A stretch of 64,000 nt of DNA from Tritrichomonas musculus (GCA_039105265.1 JAPFFF010000004.1:124001-188000); one strand, 5' to 3'. Positions 1 to 11,009 are shown, numbered from the stretch's first letter. Notes: generated by a model from the sequence alone, not told the origin. Numbers and translations are program-made.

Positions 1-2
1 TT

Positions 3-3000
3 TTACCAATAATAATATTTTTTGTTTTGAAAATTATTACTGAATATCGTTTGAAAAAAGTTCGAAAGCAGCTTGATTTATGCGGCACAATGGCTGTTCC
101 TATTGATCCTAAAAGGGATCAAGAAGATTTTCCCAATGAAGTTCCTCTTAATTCATCTGTTTTTGACACTCTCAAAATCAAAACTACCAGGCAAGCAATT
201 TTTGTAGCACGTGCTGCCTGTTTAATTTCACATAGCACTTTTGCGGATCTTTCACTTATCCGTTATTTTATAGAGCGCTTTCCAAATGGCTTATTTTATT
301 TTCTTCATTTAGTTTTCTTATCACATGGGCTCAATCAAACACAATTTCAATATGTTGAAAAATTAATCAACATATATCTCGACTCACAAAAGAAGAAGAT
401 TGGAATATTGGAGCTTTGTGTTTTCTTCCAGATCATCACATCAATTCAAGAATCTTCTAATGATATTCCACAAGCACTTGTTCGTGAGTTAGGCAAACAA
501 AAACTTCAAGCAATGAAGTGTCAGCAACTTCTTTCCAAGTTTTGGACTTCGAGTTGTAAAGGAGATATTACACAAATGAGTCGAAATGCATTTGCATTGA
601 ACAAACACGTAAATGATCTTAACAACAGCTGGAAGCACCTTGTAATGCGATATCCTTATTCGCTACCAATTGTTAACGCTTATGTTGAATATCTTTTGAC
701 AACAGGAGCCCAACATCGGTTAGCTGATATTATCATATCAAATCGACCACAAGTGAGTGAGGCATCAAGCTCATCATCATCAGATCCCGACATGAATGTT
801 TCTATTTTACACCAGGCAATTGAAGATGCTGTTGATAGAAGGCCGATTATCTCGATAAATAAATTAATTGCATCATTGGTAATTTCTATCTCAATAGCCA
901 TAATTTTCTTCCTTATGCCAGTTATTGTATCTTTCGTTTTAGTGAATAAATACTCAAATTATAATGATTTTGTCCAGCAATCAGTTAATTTCGAATCCAC
1001 TTTTTCAAGCATCCCTAATTATTTCGATGATGTCACTTTTTTGAGTAATGAATCAACTCATTTTGATGATATGGTTGACGATGACGAAGATATAAATGTT
1101 ACCAGCCCAAAAGAATTGGAGGCACGAATTTTATTGATAAAGAAAACAGAAGGACTTGCTAATTCATTAAATCTTCTATTGAGAAAGATGCCAAAGCAAA
1201 TTCTGAAGAATTCATCTGAAACTGTTCATATTGTTTACTTACACTTTGATTTATATAATGCTGAAAAAGAGAGTAGTTATATCAATACTTTAAGATTAGC
1301 TTCATATTTCACCCAATGTCTTCCATTTGTTCCAATTGATGATCCTTGTGTATCGCTAGTTATGAGAAACATGCTTGTTACTATAGAAATGATGGAAGAA
1401 ACAACAATTCAAGCAATATTAAATATTGAAAAAACGGTCAACTTTTATGTCAAGATTTCGCCAATCTTTTATGTATTAAACTGGGCATTATTAATCATTG
1501 TAATGGTTCCTCTCATCTATTTTTCGATCAAAGCATTGAAAGATGAAATTACATATTTACTCTCAATTTATTTGACCATTCCAAGGTCAACATTGATCCG
1601 CTTTTCAGAAAAGCGAACTGGCGGCTCATTGACGGGTGTAAATCCGCAGGAAGCTCCCAATGGATCCTTGCTTATGCCATCCTCTTTTGGCAATCTTCAA
1701 GCAACGGGAATGGACAACAATGGCGTGCCACTTGCGTCTGGAATAGAAGTTGACGGGAACAAGAATGACGGGAATGAAAACGACACGAATGTAGCCGATG
1801 CATTCAAAATGTTAGTGAACGATCATTCCAATGTCAATTATTCAGTACTTCCGAAATATTTTGTATTGAAAACGATGATCATTTTCTGCTTCCTAGTTGC
1901 CATGATAGCGATACTTTCAACTGTCACCTGCGCCTTGTTTGTCTCTTTTTCAAAGTCGCTCATACGATGCTTGTATACACAAAAAGTTGTGGCCGATAGA
2001 TCTGTCGGCGCTTCAATCATCATGCACGGCATCACTTCACTAGGCGAAGATTTTTCGCCGCGAAGGATCAGCGAAGCTATCAACAAGACCGGCAAGTTGC
2101 ACACTGCGATTCTCTTCAAGGACTCGAACTACAATCTCTCCAACTCGGCCCTGAATCAGGACGCGCTGACCAAGCTACAGTCTGGCGAAAGGTGCGGCGA
2201 CAAGTCGAACAGTTCATGTCTATCGTTGGTGTCACTTTTTGACATTTTTGCCACTCAAGCGATAAGCATATCAAATGACTTCGCAACTTCATCTGATCGG
2301 TTCACTAACCGCTCGATTGACTATTTCAATGATTTACGAATAATTTTCAATAACGAACTTTTTCCACTTTTGTACGAGACACAGCAACTCGTCTACGATT
2401 TCACGCACGACGAGATCGCCGATTTTCGAGTCGACATTGTGATTATCATCATTGTTGGCTGTGTCACTTTTGTTATCGTCCTGATGGTCTTTATGCTCCC
2501 CACTTTTCGAGAGATAAACATGACAATCGAGTCCGTCAAACTGCCCCTCAAGCACATCTCGCCGCTCGACGTGGCGGACTTCCAGAAGATCCTCATGTAT
2601 CTCCAAGGCGAGTGCGACTTCAAGCGAGGAGGAAACAACGAGAATGGCAGCGAGTCGAGCGACTCAAACTCAGTTTTGAATGCAATGTTGTCTCCTTTTG
2701 CAATCTTCGAGAACGACTTGTCTCTCCTCTTTGCGAACAACTCGTTTTACAGTCTTCTTGGAACGTCGAGAGAGTCGTCTATTGGACTTCCTCTTGCTGA
2801 TATATTTTCAATTGTTCTTCCGTTTAGAAACGATGAAAATCATCCGTTTAACACTCTTTTAAATTCTATCTCTAAAATGCAGCAAGGTGAAAAAATTGAC
2901 CATGAAGTGGAGGTTAATACTGAACTCGAATTTCAAGATATAAAATCATCACCTATAAAAATTCGACTGGCTCCTATTTATAAGGATGATCAACAGAATG

Positions 3001-3857
3001 AAAAAGAGAAAAAGTTCCATTTCGACGTTAGTTCTAAAATGATAGTCAAGCCATCATCTTATGTTATTTTTATTGATGATTTGTCAATTAAAAAAGAACT
3101 TGAGCAAAAAATTAAATTTGAAGAAGAATCTTCTCAAAAATTGATTTCTTCAAGTATTCCAAGATCGCTATCGTCTCTCATACAAAAAGGTGATACATAT
3201 GAACCAAGAAAATTTGAAAATATTCCAATTGCAATGTTCTCAATTAAATTCAATTCACATGAAGATGAATTTGAAGATGAATCACTGTTCGCTTGCAATC
3301 TCTTTGTGAGAACTGCTAATGATATTAATCACAATTTCAGCAGATCAGTCATTAAATTGATTCATGACCCTCCACATTGGTTTTACATATCTAATTTTGC
3401 CGCTTCAAATAGCAGAATAAGTGCATATAGTAGTAATGAAGTAAATTTGAATAATGTTGAGCAACTTGATTCAAAAAGTTCATCTGATTTATTGAGAGAA
3501 TTGACTATCGAATTATCTGATCTTCTTCATTTTGCTATCTCAGTTATTGATGTGTTTAATGCTAGTTCTAATAAAGATTATTCATTAAGAGTTGTAGTTC
3601 ACGTGGGGCAACTTTCTATTGTTCCTTTAATGCTTGATCTTCCAATGATCGAGGCTTTAGGAACGGGTTATCAAAAGCTTAGAAATATGTCGTTTACATC
3701 AAAAACTGGTTGTGTATTTTGTACATCTGAAGTTGTAGAATTGCTCAAAAATGAAAACATATTTAAGTTTTCGCAATCATTGGAAACTGGTGGTGATCCT
3801 TTGTTCTTGGTTAAAATTGAAAATGATCATACGATTTCAACTGATGATCAATTCTGA
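3..3857 (+). CDS. Cyclase-like multi-pass membrane protein with PAS and degenerate class III cyclase domain (5' partial)
   Basis: The reading frame is open to the left edge. The only candidate start near the edge is a TTG at 27 inside a hydrophobic stretch, so the true start and probably one or more membrane segments lie outside the window. Counting from 27: hydrophobic segments at about residues 280-308, 477-502, 611-641 and 802-828; a PAS-like region at about 885-935 (SPFAIFENDLSLLFANNSF); a charged linker at about 1020-1050; then a C-terminal domain to about 1265. This order matches the large membrane adenylyl/guanylyl cyclases of trichomonads. The cyclase core looks degraded: where a metal-binding Asp is expected the sequence reads IAMFSIKF, and the later stretch reads VHVGQLSIVPLMLDLP and then IEALGTGYQKL. 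Catalysis is therefore doubtful, and it may be a regulatory or sensing relative. Nucleotides of about 1960-2700 are clearly richer in G/C than the rest of the gene. Confidence 0.72.
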   Translation, partial: LPIIIFFVLKIITEYRLKKVRKQLDLCGTMAVPIDPKRDQEDFPNEVPLNSSVFDTLKIKTTRQAIFVARAACLISHSTFADLSLIRYFIERFPNGLFYFLHLVFLSHGLNQTQFQYVEKLINIYLDSQKKKIGILELCVFFQIITSIQESSNDIPQALVRELGKQKLQAMKCQQLLSKFWTSSCKGDITQMSRNAFALNKHVNDLNNSWKHLVMRYPYSLPIVNAYVEYLLTTGAQHRLADIIISNRPQVSEASSSSSSDPDMNVSILHQAIEDAVDRRPIISINKLIASLVISISIAIIFFLMPVIVSFVLVNKYSNYNDFVQQSVNFESTFSSIPNYFDDVTFLSNESTHFDDMVDDDEDINVTSPKELEARILLIKKTEGLANSLNLLLRKMPKQILKNSSETVHIVYLHFDLYNAEKESSYINTLRLASYFTQCLPFVPIDDPCVSLVMRNMLVTIEMMEETTIQAILNIEKTVNFYVKISPIFYVLNWALLIIVMVPLIYFSIKALKDEITYLLSIYLTIPRSTLIRFSEKRTGGSLTGVNPQEAPNGSLLMPSSFGNLQATGMDNNGVPLASGIEVDGNKNDGNENDTNVADAFKMLVNDHSNVNYSVLPKYFVLKTMIIFCFLVAMIAILSTVTCALFVSFSKSLIRCLYTQKVVADRSVGASIIMHGITSLGEDFSPRRISEAINKTGKLHTAILFKDSNYNLSNSALNQDALTKLQSGERCGDKSNSSCLSLVSLFDIFATQAISISNDFATSSDRFTNRSIDYFNDLRIIFNNELFPLLYETQQLVYDFTHDEIADFRVDIVIIIIVGCVTFVIVLMVFMLPTFREINMTIESVKLPLKHISPLDVADFQKILMYLQGECDFKRGGNNENGSESSDSNSVLNAMLSPFAIFENDLSLLFANNSFYSLLGTSRESSIGLPLADIFSIVLPFRNDENHPFNTLLNSISKMQQGEKIDHEVEVNTELEFQDIKSSPIKIRLAPIYKDDQQNEKEKKFHFDVSSKMIVKPSSYVIFIDDLSIKKELEQKIKFEEESSQKLISSSIPRSLSSLIQKGDTYEPRKFENIPIAMFSIKFNSHEDEFEDESLFACNLFVRTANDINHNFSRSVIKLIHDPPHWFYISNFAASNSRISAYSSNEVNLNNVEQLDSKSSSDLLRELTIELSDLLHFAISVIDVFNASSNKDYSLRVVVHVGQLSIVPLMLDLPMIEALGTGYQKLRNMSFTSKTGCVFCTSEVVELLKNENIFKFSQSLETGGDPLFLVKIENDHTISTDDQF

Positions 3858-4111
3858 ATTTATTTTTTTTTTTTTTTATCCTTTGTGATTTATTTTATAT
3901 TGTTTTATTAAATATGTTTGGTATATTAATTAATATGTTTATTTGTTTTGTTTTGTTTTTCATATCTGTGTCCTAAAATATTATAAAATAACGCAAAAAC
4001 AAAAAAGCTTAAATCATGATCATTTACAACAAATATGAATTATACATAATAAAAATAAATAAAAGAGAGATAAAATTTTATAGCCTTAATTTATAATTTT
4101 AATACATTAAT
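3858..4111. other. Convergent intergenic spacer
   Basis: AT-rich spacer between two genes that end toward each other. It begins with a T run after the stop of the left gene and contains several TAAA/AATAAA-like strings that could serve 3'-end formation on either strand. No gene seen. Confidence 0.5.
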
Positions 4112-5335
4112 TTAAAGGTTTGATGCAATGGTCCTTACAATTTCTTCACATTCTTGTGCATTCATGATTTTTGGAACTGGATAAAGTGGGTTTGCCTCTG
4201 AAAGAGCACGGCTCACAATTGTTTTTATGTCTTTTTCTTTGATGCAATCGAATTGTGTTGGAATGTTCATTCTTGTATTCATTGCTTTAATTTCATTAAT
4301 GAATGCTTTGGCTTTAACTTCATCTGATTCTGATTTATCTTCTAATTCGGCAATATCTGATAATTTAGCTAATTGATGATAGCAAGAATCCCCAAAGTAT
4401 TCAAGTATATATGGAAGAATAACAGCATTTGCAAGTCCATGAGGTACATTATATAAGCCACCAAGTGCATGGGCAATGGCGTGAACATAACCAACAAAAG
4501 CGTGTGTAAATGCTAAACCTGCGTGGAAAGAAGCTTTAAGCATTTTCATTCTTGCATCAATATCTTGACCATTTTGATAAGCTCTTTCAAGATTTTGAAA
4601 GATCAATTTTACAGCAATTTCAGCATCTTGAATTGTTTCCTTAACATTAGATCGTCCAATATAAGCTTCGACTGCATGAGTCAATGCATCCATTCCTGTT
4701 GTTGAAGTGATTTGTTTTGGTAAAGATAATGTTAAGCATGGATCAAGAACTGCATATGAAGGGCGAAGGACAGGATCCATAATTGAAAATTTATGATGAG
4801 TTTTAGGATCAACAACAACTGCTGCTATTGTTGTTTCAGAGCCTGTTCCAGCCGTTGTTGGAACTGCGAAAAATGGAGGCAATTTTACCAAAACACGAAG
4901 AACTCCAGCAAACCATGTAACTGGGGTTCTTGGTCTGGCAATTCTGCAAGCAGCAACTTTGGCTGTATCCATTGCAGAACCGCCACCAACTGATATGAAA
5001 GCATCACATCCATTTTGAATGTACATGTTTCTTGCATCTTCAATGTTCTTAATGATTGGATTTGGCTGTACATCATCAAAGAAAGCGTATTGAAGTCCAA
5101 CTTCTTCAAGTTTTTTCATTAAAGGATCGCAGAGATGTAATTTTGAGATTCCTTTATCTGTAACAATTAAAGGTTTTTTAATTCCCTTTGATTTAATATA
5201 TTCTGGAAGTTTGAGAATTGAATCAGCTCCTTCAATTGTTTTAGGAGGAGTCCAATTGAAAACCTTCATGAATAGCCAGAAAATCACCTGAAAAATCCTG
5301 CAATATATGTTGTAAATAAATCTGAAAATGTTCAT
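4112..5335 (-). CDS. Iron-containing alcohol dehydrogenase
   Basis: 407 residues, the usual length of the iron-dependent (type III) alcohol dehydrogenase family, which interconverts alcohols and aldehydes/ketones with NAD(P)H. The nucleotide-binding signature GGGSAMDTAKVAA and the GTGSETT motif are present. The expected metal ligands are also present: Asp and His in MDALTHAVEAY (about residues 215 and 219), then His in VHAIAHALGG and in NVPHG (about 285 and 299). The first 25 residues are hydrophobic and aromatic (MNIFRFIYNIYCRIFQVIFW), which is unusual for a soluble enzyme and could be a membrane anchor. The ATG is preceded by a TCATTA initiator-like motif 7 bases upstream. Substrate is not predictable. 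The family call is firm. Confidence 0.93.
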   Translation of the reverse strand: MNIFRFIYNIYCRIFQVIFWLFMKVFNWTPPKTIEGADSILKLPEYIKSKGIKKPLIVTDKGISKLHLCDPLMKKLEEVGLQYAFFDDVQPNPIIKNIEDARNMYIQNGCDAFISVGGGSAMDTAKVAACRIARPRTPVTWFAGVLRVLVKLPPFFAVPTTAGTGSETTIAAVVVDPKTHHKFSIMDPVLRPSYAVLDPCLTLSLPKQITSTTGMDALTHAVEAYIGRSNVKETIQDAEIAVKLIFQNLERAYQNGQDIDARMKMLKASFHAGLAFTHAFVGYVHAIAHALGGLYNVPHGLANAVILPYILEYFGDSCYHQLAKLSDIAELEDKSESDEVKAKAFINEIKAMNTRMNIPTQFDCIKEKDIKTIVSRALSEANPLYPVPKIMNAQECEEIVRTIASNL

Positions 5336-5342
5336 TTGGAGT

Positions 5343-5348
5343 TAATGA
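5343..5348 (-). promoter_or_regulatory. Initiator-like element (TCATTA) of the alcohol dehydrogenase gene
   Basis: On the minus strand TCATTA lies 7 bases before the ATG. It fits the TCA-Y-W-W initiator known from Trichomonas protein genes, which sits very close to the start codon. No TATA box is evident. Short motif in AT-rich DNA, so only suggestive. Confidence 0.4.
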
Positions 5349-6224
5349 AAAATGAAGAGATGAAGATACGATTATTTTTTTCATAATATTTGTGGGAATA
5401 AAATCATTTGAATGCATAAATTGAGAAGAGCGGAGTTTGATTTCAATGGTATTGAAAATTTCAATATTATATGGAAATATCTGATAGAACATTTCACCGA
5501 CTCGCAAAATTGAATTATTACTAATAAGAATTGTTTTTTGATGGTAATAAGTACAATTCTTTTAAAATTTCATTAAAAAATTAAAAAAAATATTTCAAAT
5601 AATTTTTTTTAAAGTTTCAGCTTTCATATCCACAGATTCCCTATAAATAGCACATGTAAATACTAAATATTCATACGTTGGACAAAACTATGAGAAGGGG
5701 ATAATATGATTTCAAAATTAATTCTTTTTTTTTCAGGTTTTCTGTTTTGAATTTTTGATTTATTTCAAAAATTGAATTGATAAGTCTTCAATTCTTGACC
5801 ATCTTATCACAATTTTTTTCAATTATAATGTATATTTTTTATTTTTTTCTTTTTCTTTTTTAAGATATATTCATTTTTTTAGAATTGCTTTCATCTATTT
5901 AGAATTTTCTCATTAATTAATATTTAAATATGTAATTGAATTATCTGAATTATATAATCAGCATAACTTTATTAATTATACTGCAATTCTAAATATATAA
6001 AATATATATTTTTATACTATTAGATATAAATATATAACAAATGTCTATAAAACATTATTTAATGGTGAAATATTATTTATTCTGTAAAATATTTAAGTTT
6101 TTTTATATTGATTTTTTCAATGTTATCTTAATTCCTTTGGATAATTGTGGTATTTGATAAAATGATAGGAAAATAGGTTAAAAACTATAAATCGCTCTAT
6201 ATTCATCATATTAGCATATATTTA
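5349..6224. other. AT-rich intergenic stretch, nothing recognised
   Basis: Very AT-rich, with frequent T runs and no coding-like frame. A short minus-strand open frame around 5241-5507 overlaps the start of the dehydrogenase gene in another frame and is not convincing. Confidence 0.5.
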
Positions 6225-6734
6225 GAAAAAAACTAGGCTTTAAATAGGTGGACATTTTGATGTCAAAATGTCCAGATCAATTAATATTTTAAAGTCCACG
6301 TGTCCAGTTATTGGACATATGTCCACTTTCTCAAAATAAAAAAATTTTAAAATTTTTCTGAGCTATGTCGATCAAAAAAGGTCAAATAATTGCTTTTTTT
6401 TTTTTTTTTTTTTTTTAGTTTGCGAAATCAACCAAAAATGAAATTGATATTGCAAACTAAAAAAAAAAAAAAAAAAAAAAAAAAAGCAATTATTTGACCT
6501 CGTTTGATCGACATAGCTCAAATTTTTTAGATCACATTTCATTCATTGAGAAATTTGAAATGTCCATTAGAATGTCCACCATAGAAAAAGTTGATGTAAT
6601 TGAGAAGAATCCGTTATTTCAAAAAATCTAAAATGTCCTAATCAATCAAGATGCCATTTTATTATCACAGAAAAAGTTAAGCTGTCGAAAAAAGTGGCAT
6701 GTCCACAATGACCATTTAAAGCCTAGGAAAAAAA
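6225..6734. mobile_element. Foldback MITE-like element (6233-6726) with 8-bp target duplication
   Basis: The element begins CTAGGCTTTAAAT at 6233 and ends with the reverse complement ATTTAAAGCCTAG at 6726. It is flanked on both sides by GAAAAAAA (6225-6232 and 6727-6734). Inside are long inverted arms: about 6359-6423 (through GCTATGTCGATC and a T run to AGTTTGC) and about 6451-6520 (GCAAACT, an A run, then GATCGACATAGC). They surround a loop of roughly 30 bases. The 5' part repeats TGTCCA/TGGACA several times, including the near palindrome at 6260-6290 and GGACATATGTCC. There is no coding capacity. An 8-bp duplication with subterminal repeats suits the hAT superfamily, but the duplicated sequence is low complexity, so the assignment is tentative. 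Confidence 0.7.
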
Positions 6735-7229
6735 TAACATATATTTTAATGGCTTTAATAATATTAATAGTTGGACATTTTTTTGGGATTTGTAATTAAA
6801 AAATCCATGTCTTAACTACTAATTTTATTTTAAAATCGTATTAAATTGCGAAAAGCCATTGATTCTATAAATTTCAACCATATTGTTGATGGGTATATTT
6901 GGATATTATTTGAATAATTGTTTTTTAAATCCGAATTAATGCATAATTATGCAACATTTCTTAAGTTTTATTAATACTACATTAAGAAAAATTAGTAAAA
7001 ATCAAAATTGAGAAAAAAATCATTTGAGAACCTATTCAAATTTGATAAAAGTAGAATAAAACATTTTTATCTACTCAATATTAATGTGTTTTAAAGATAT
7101 ATAGATAAAATAGCAATAGTATTTGATATTAAATATTATATTTGTGTTTATAAAATTCAAATCCAATATTGTATTGTCTTTCTCATTTGTATAAGGGAAA
7201 TATTATTATGAAAATGTTTATTACCAATA
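6735..7229. other. AT-rich intergenic stretch, nothing recognised
   Basis: No coding-like frame and no clear repeat found. Confidence 0.45.
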
Positions 7230-7856
7230 CTACATATCACATAGCAAGTGTTGAGAGAGGCCTAGCAAATCATTTGAGGGGTCGAGTTGAGACTCTGCTG
7301 GCCGTAAGAATCAATAAAAATAATGTAACCTAAAAAGATTATTATCAAATGAAAATCCTGGTCCTTTAACAAAGACAACAAATTTGTTTCTATTTGACCA
7401 TCACTGAAATTATTTAATAGTCAGAAAGAAAAATTTGCTAGTATTGGAAACTTTTCCTAATGTTATTTACAACAATTATTCAACCACTCGAATTTTGTCT
7501 CATTCCATCTTCTATTGATTTAATAAAACTCAAAAACGGTTTTATCTTCTCATTTATCATTCATTAATGGAATTGTTGTCGATATCATTTTTTGTAATAT
7601 TATCGAAGTGATCAACCGAAGCAGAAATAATTATTGTTTATATATTTAAATATGTTAAAAACAGTCAAGTCCACAATATTTTCATTAATTTGAACGAGTT
7701 GTAAAAAATGTCATTAATGAAGAATGCTTTTAGTTTAAGTTATAGAAGAATCAGTTTATGGTTGAATAAGAAACTCTTAAAAGTATCATGATTGATTGTC
7801 ACAAATCTTGTGAGATTAAGAAAATAAAATGAATGATTTTATTCTGCTTAATGAAT

Positions 7857-7891
<35 letters not shown>

Positions 7892-9390
7892 AAAATTGTT
7901 CCAAATATTTCATTTTTATTTTAATTGAAATTGCATCCATTTTTGATTTATCAATAATAAAAGTTGATGTTCTCTTTAATTTGCTTGCTTCCTTGTCTTA
8001 AAACGCCATTTGACAATTTGACGTCTTTATTGAAGATTTGATTTATGTTCTTTTTCTGTGCATCAGTGAAAAAAACAATAAATCAAAAGTTGCATTGTAA
8101 ACAAATTGAATTTATAATTAGAAAAAAATTTTTTGCACAGATGAAGTTTGTCCAGCGGACTTGGTGGTGCATATTTCCAAACAAACAGAAAATTAAATGA
8201 TGAATCAAATAATTTGTGTATTTAATTTAGTTCTGATTGATATGAATGTAATCTCATCATTCGTATCCTTTATGATATTTATTCAGATTTAATTTAAAAA
8301 AAAAGAAAAGATTTTAAAAAGATCATTATTAAACTTGTTTCCAATCAGGAAGATTGAATTTAACATTCCTAACTAGATAGTTCTTCGTCAAGCCTCGTTT
8401 TTAAAAGGCTGTTTATTTTCATCATAAATAATAGAGAGATTAGGCTCATCTTTAATGTCATAAATCTTCATAAGATGGAGTGTTTGTAAAGACGAAAGTA
8501 GTCAATAATCTGTCGTTTGTATCTTCGTCAATATTCTTTAAAAAGTTCATTTAAACTCTGCATTGGTGTGTTTTTGAAGTGATTTTCAAGAATAGATTTT
8601 CTTTGTCATGCATGATTGCGTCCTTTGAAGCTGAGGTGATTCTACTTTTGATGGTTTCGGCATTTCAATTGTTTTCTGGAATAACCATATTAAATATTGC
8701 CTGCAGAAATAATTAGAGTTAGATGTCCTTGAGCCAAAATTAGTTATATATCAAATATTTTTCTAATGACAATTTTCAGGTATTTCAAATTTATTTTAAC
8801 TTGTACATGCAAGAAACCCTGGCGATCAAACAACAAAAGAAAACTTGAACTATCTGATGGTAACTTTTAGTTGCTTTTTTATGTTTGTTGCAATAAATCG
8901 CTCTAAAATTGTAAGCGATAAGATCAATAAATTATGATTCACTTATACATATCAACGTTATATATGTGTCTTATACAAACAGCATTGTAAATTGATCCCA
9001 ATTATTAAAGCACATTAAACTGAAGTCATTGAGCATATTTATTGAATTATTGAGCAGATTCAAAATCAATTCATTCATTGAAAATCGGTATTCTTCTTTG
9101 ATTATAGTGAAATCTTTTAGATATCTTTTCAAATTGTCCTTCTGGTTCATTTTTTTTTTCTATGTTGAGAATCTACAAATCAAGGTAATATAAATTGAAA
9201 CAACAATCTAAATTGATGCAATTTTCTTCTTCTTTTTTGGAACTCACAATTATTCAACCTGTAAAAGCAACAGATTTTTTTCTTCCATTTTTCTGAAGTC
9301 TGATTATTTTAAACTCATTATTTTTGATGATAATGTAAAAGCGTCAGTCTTGAATTTATTCAAGAATGGTAAAGCATCTGGATGTGAAAA
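7230..9390 (-). pseudogene. Shredded minus-strand protein gene remnant
   Basis: No long frame survives, but short minus-strand pieces read like ordinary protein, separated by stops and frame changes. From 5' to 3' of the putative gene: DALPFLNKFKTDAFTLSSK near 9380-9310; an ATG at 9150 starting MNQKDNLKRYLKDF and continuing to about 8970; NLLILSLTILERFI near 8940; FLKNIDEDTND and TTFVFTNTPSYEDL near 8550-8470; then, one frame over, MKIYDIKDEPNLSIIYDENK down to about 8400; DAQKKNINQIFNKDVKLSNG near 8075-8000; SASVDHFDNITKNDIDNN near 7640-7570; EKIKPFLSFIKSIEDGM near 7550-7500. A 30-base A run interrupts it at about 7860-7890. The family is not recognised. Some pieces could be chance open frames, but their density and shared strand argue for a decayed gene. 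Confidence 0.45.
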
Positions 9391-9760
9391 TTGGAAATAA
9401 TTTTTGAATTCAAAAAATTTATAAATTTTTCATCAAATGCATTCTAAATTGTAATGATAATGAGAAAAAAAAAATGTGAGTAAAAGTGACATGCATAAAA
9501 TAAGAGATTTAGAATGATTTATGTCAATATTTTCTGTATTCAAATTCCTGACTAATTCTTAACGTCATTTTACTGTGAAGATTTTTGTTGATAGGTTGAA
9601 TATAGTTCTACATGATGAATTCAAGTCAACTTTATAATTTTCCAAATTTATTAACTTCATTAACTGTGACTCTTTTTTGTTGATAAATTGATTAATGTTC
9701 TATTTATTGTATTCAATGCACAACACCGATTATTTGAATTCAATTCAACATTATATTTCA
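9391..9760. other. AT-rich intergenic stretch, nothing recognised
   Basis: No clear gene or structured repeat. Confidence 0.4.
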
Positions 9761-9980
9761 TATAAAGTGCCCCCCAAAAAATAGGGGTCTCATTCAATAA
9801 AATAGGGGTCGACGATCAAGTTAAGAAAAAATTGAATATTTTTTCAGAAAATATAATTTTAAGAAAAAAATTTTTTTTCAAATATTTTTTTCTCAAAATA
9901 AATTTTTATTATTTTCCCTTGAAATTAATTATTTTTTGAATCGACCCCCTATTTTTTGAATCGACCCCCCTTTATTTCTC
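9761..9980. repeat. Small palindromic element with GGGGTC/GACCCC arms
   Basis: The left arm, about 9766-9813, contains CCCCCCAAAAAATAGGGGTC and AATAGGGGTCGA. The right arm, about 9940-9975, contains TCGACCCCCTATTTTTTGAA and TCGACCCCCC. The arms are inverted copies over roughly 40 bases, around an AT-rich centre of about 125 bases. The G/C blocks stand out in this AT-rich background. It resembles a very small inverted-repeat element. No convincing target duplication seen. Confidence 0.55.
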
Positions 9981-10907
9981 TCACTTTAATTGCGAATATT
10001 TATTTAGGCTTGTTTCAGATGTGAGTCAGAAATATTTGTTGTTGTGAATTCGTCAATAAAGTAATATGAACGATTGGGCATCTTTATTGAAATATTGGCT
10101 GTCATATATCTCTATTTATGTAGTTGAATTGATTATCTAAATCATTGTTGATTTTATGATCATTTGAACTTTTTGGAATCATCAAAAGAAAAAAGTTTTA
10201 TTAAAATTAACTAATAAAGATCAATCTGAATTACTTAATTGATTAATTTCCATATGAGTTTATTTTGTATTCAGGAGATTTATTCATAAAAATGACCATG
10301 ACAAAACTGCAAAAGTAATGTCATGATCTTTCTTAAAATTATTGGATAAAAACGTAGCCTACAGTGCTCCAATGTTTTTCAAAGGATAAAAAAAAAAATC
10401 GAAAATATTTAATGAAGACTCAATTGAGATTCCATCTTTCTTGAAAATTAAAAGCTAGAAGAAAATAAATATGTTTTGATTTTATTCCAGATTTGAAATA
10501 AGAGGAACATTAATATATCACTGATATGGTGTCCCAGTTTTATTAACTAATTCTTAAGTTTTTCGAAATAGTTTATTATCAAGATAAGAATCTTCAGCAA
10601 TAATTACTGTATAAAACTGCCAAATGTTCTGAAATTTGAATACCTTTTCAATTTATCCTCAATTTATTTAAAAAAATCGTCCAAAATGATCAAAGAAACT
10701 CTTAAAATATTTTTTACTATTATAATATTCATTAGAGATGAGTAATGTTGTAATGATATCATTTTGAGTTTATAAAAAGAAATTCAAATATTTATTATGA
10801 ATATGTTAATTTTTTTTCACAAGTAGTATTGTCAATATCAATTTGATATTGAATTTAAATCACTGACAAAATAATATTTATTTTATCCTTTGTTTTAAAT
10901 TTGACAG
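9981..10907. other. AT-rich intergenic stretch, nothing firm
   Basis: No gene recognised. A short plus-strand piece near 10415-10455 (NEDSIEIPSFLKIKS) reads like protein but is too short to claim. Confidence 0.4.
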
Positions 10908-11009
10908 TATAATTGTTTTCTATTTGATAGTTGTAATAGTGTAATAGTGTTGGTATCTTAGATGATTATAATTGTTTTCTATTTGATATATCCAACACTA
11001 TTACAACTA
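10908..11009. repeat. Direct repeat combined with an inverted repeat
   Basis: TATAATTGTTTTCTATTTGA occurs at 10908 and again at 10967, 59 bases apart. Between and after them, TAGTTGTAATAGTGT...GTGTTGG (10928-10953) is mirrored by CCAACACTATTACAACTA (10992-11009), giving a possible hairpin of about 80 bases. Function unknown. Confidence 0.6.

Noticed and set aside
7240-7325. Possible tRNA-like or small RNA gene in a G/C-richer patch (GGCCTAGC...GGGTCGAGTTGAGACTC...GGCCGTAAG).
   Set aside because: Some stems can be drawn, but no proper TTC-loop or acceptor pairing was found. The minus strand of the same patch reads as protein-like pieces, which fits the shredded gene better.
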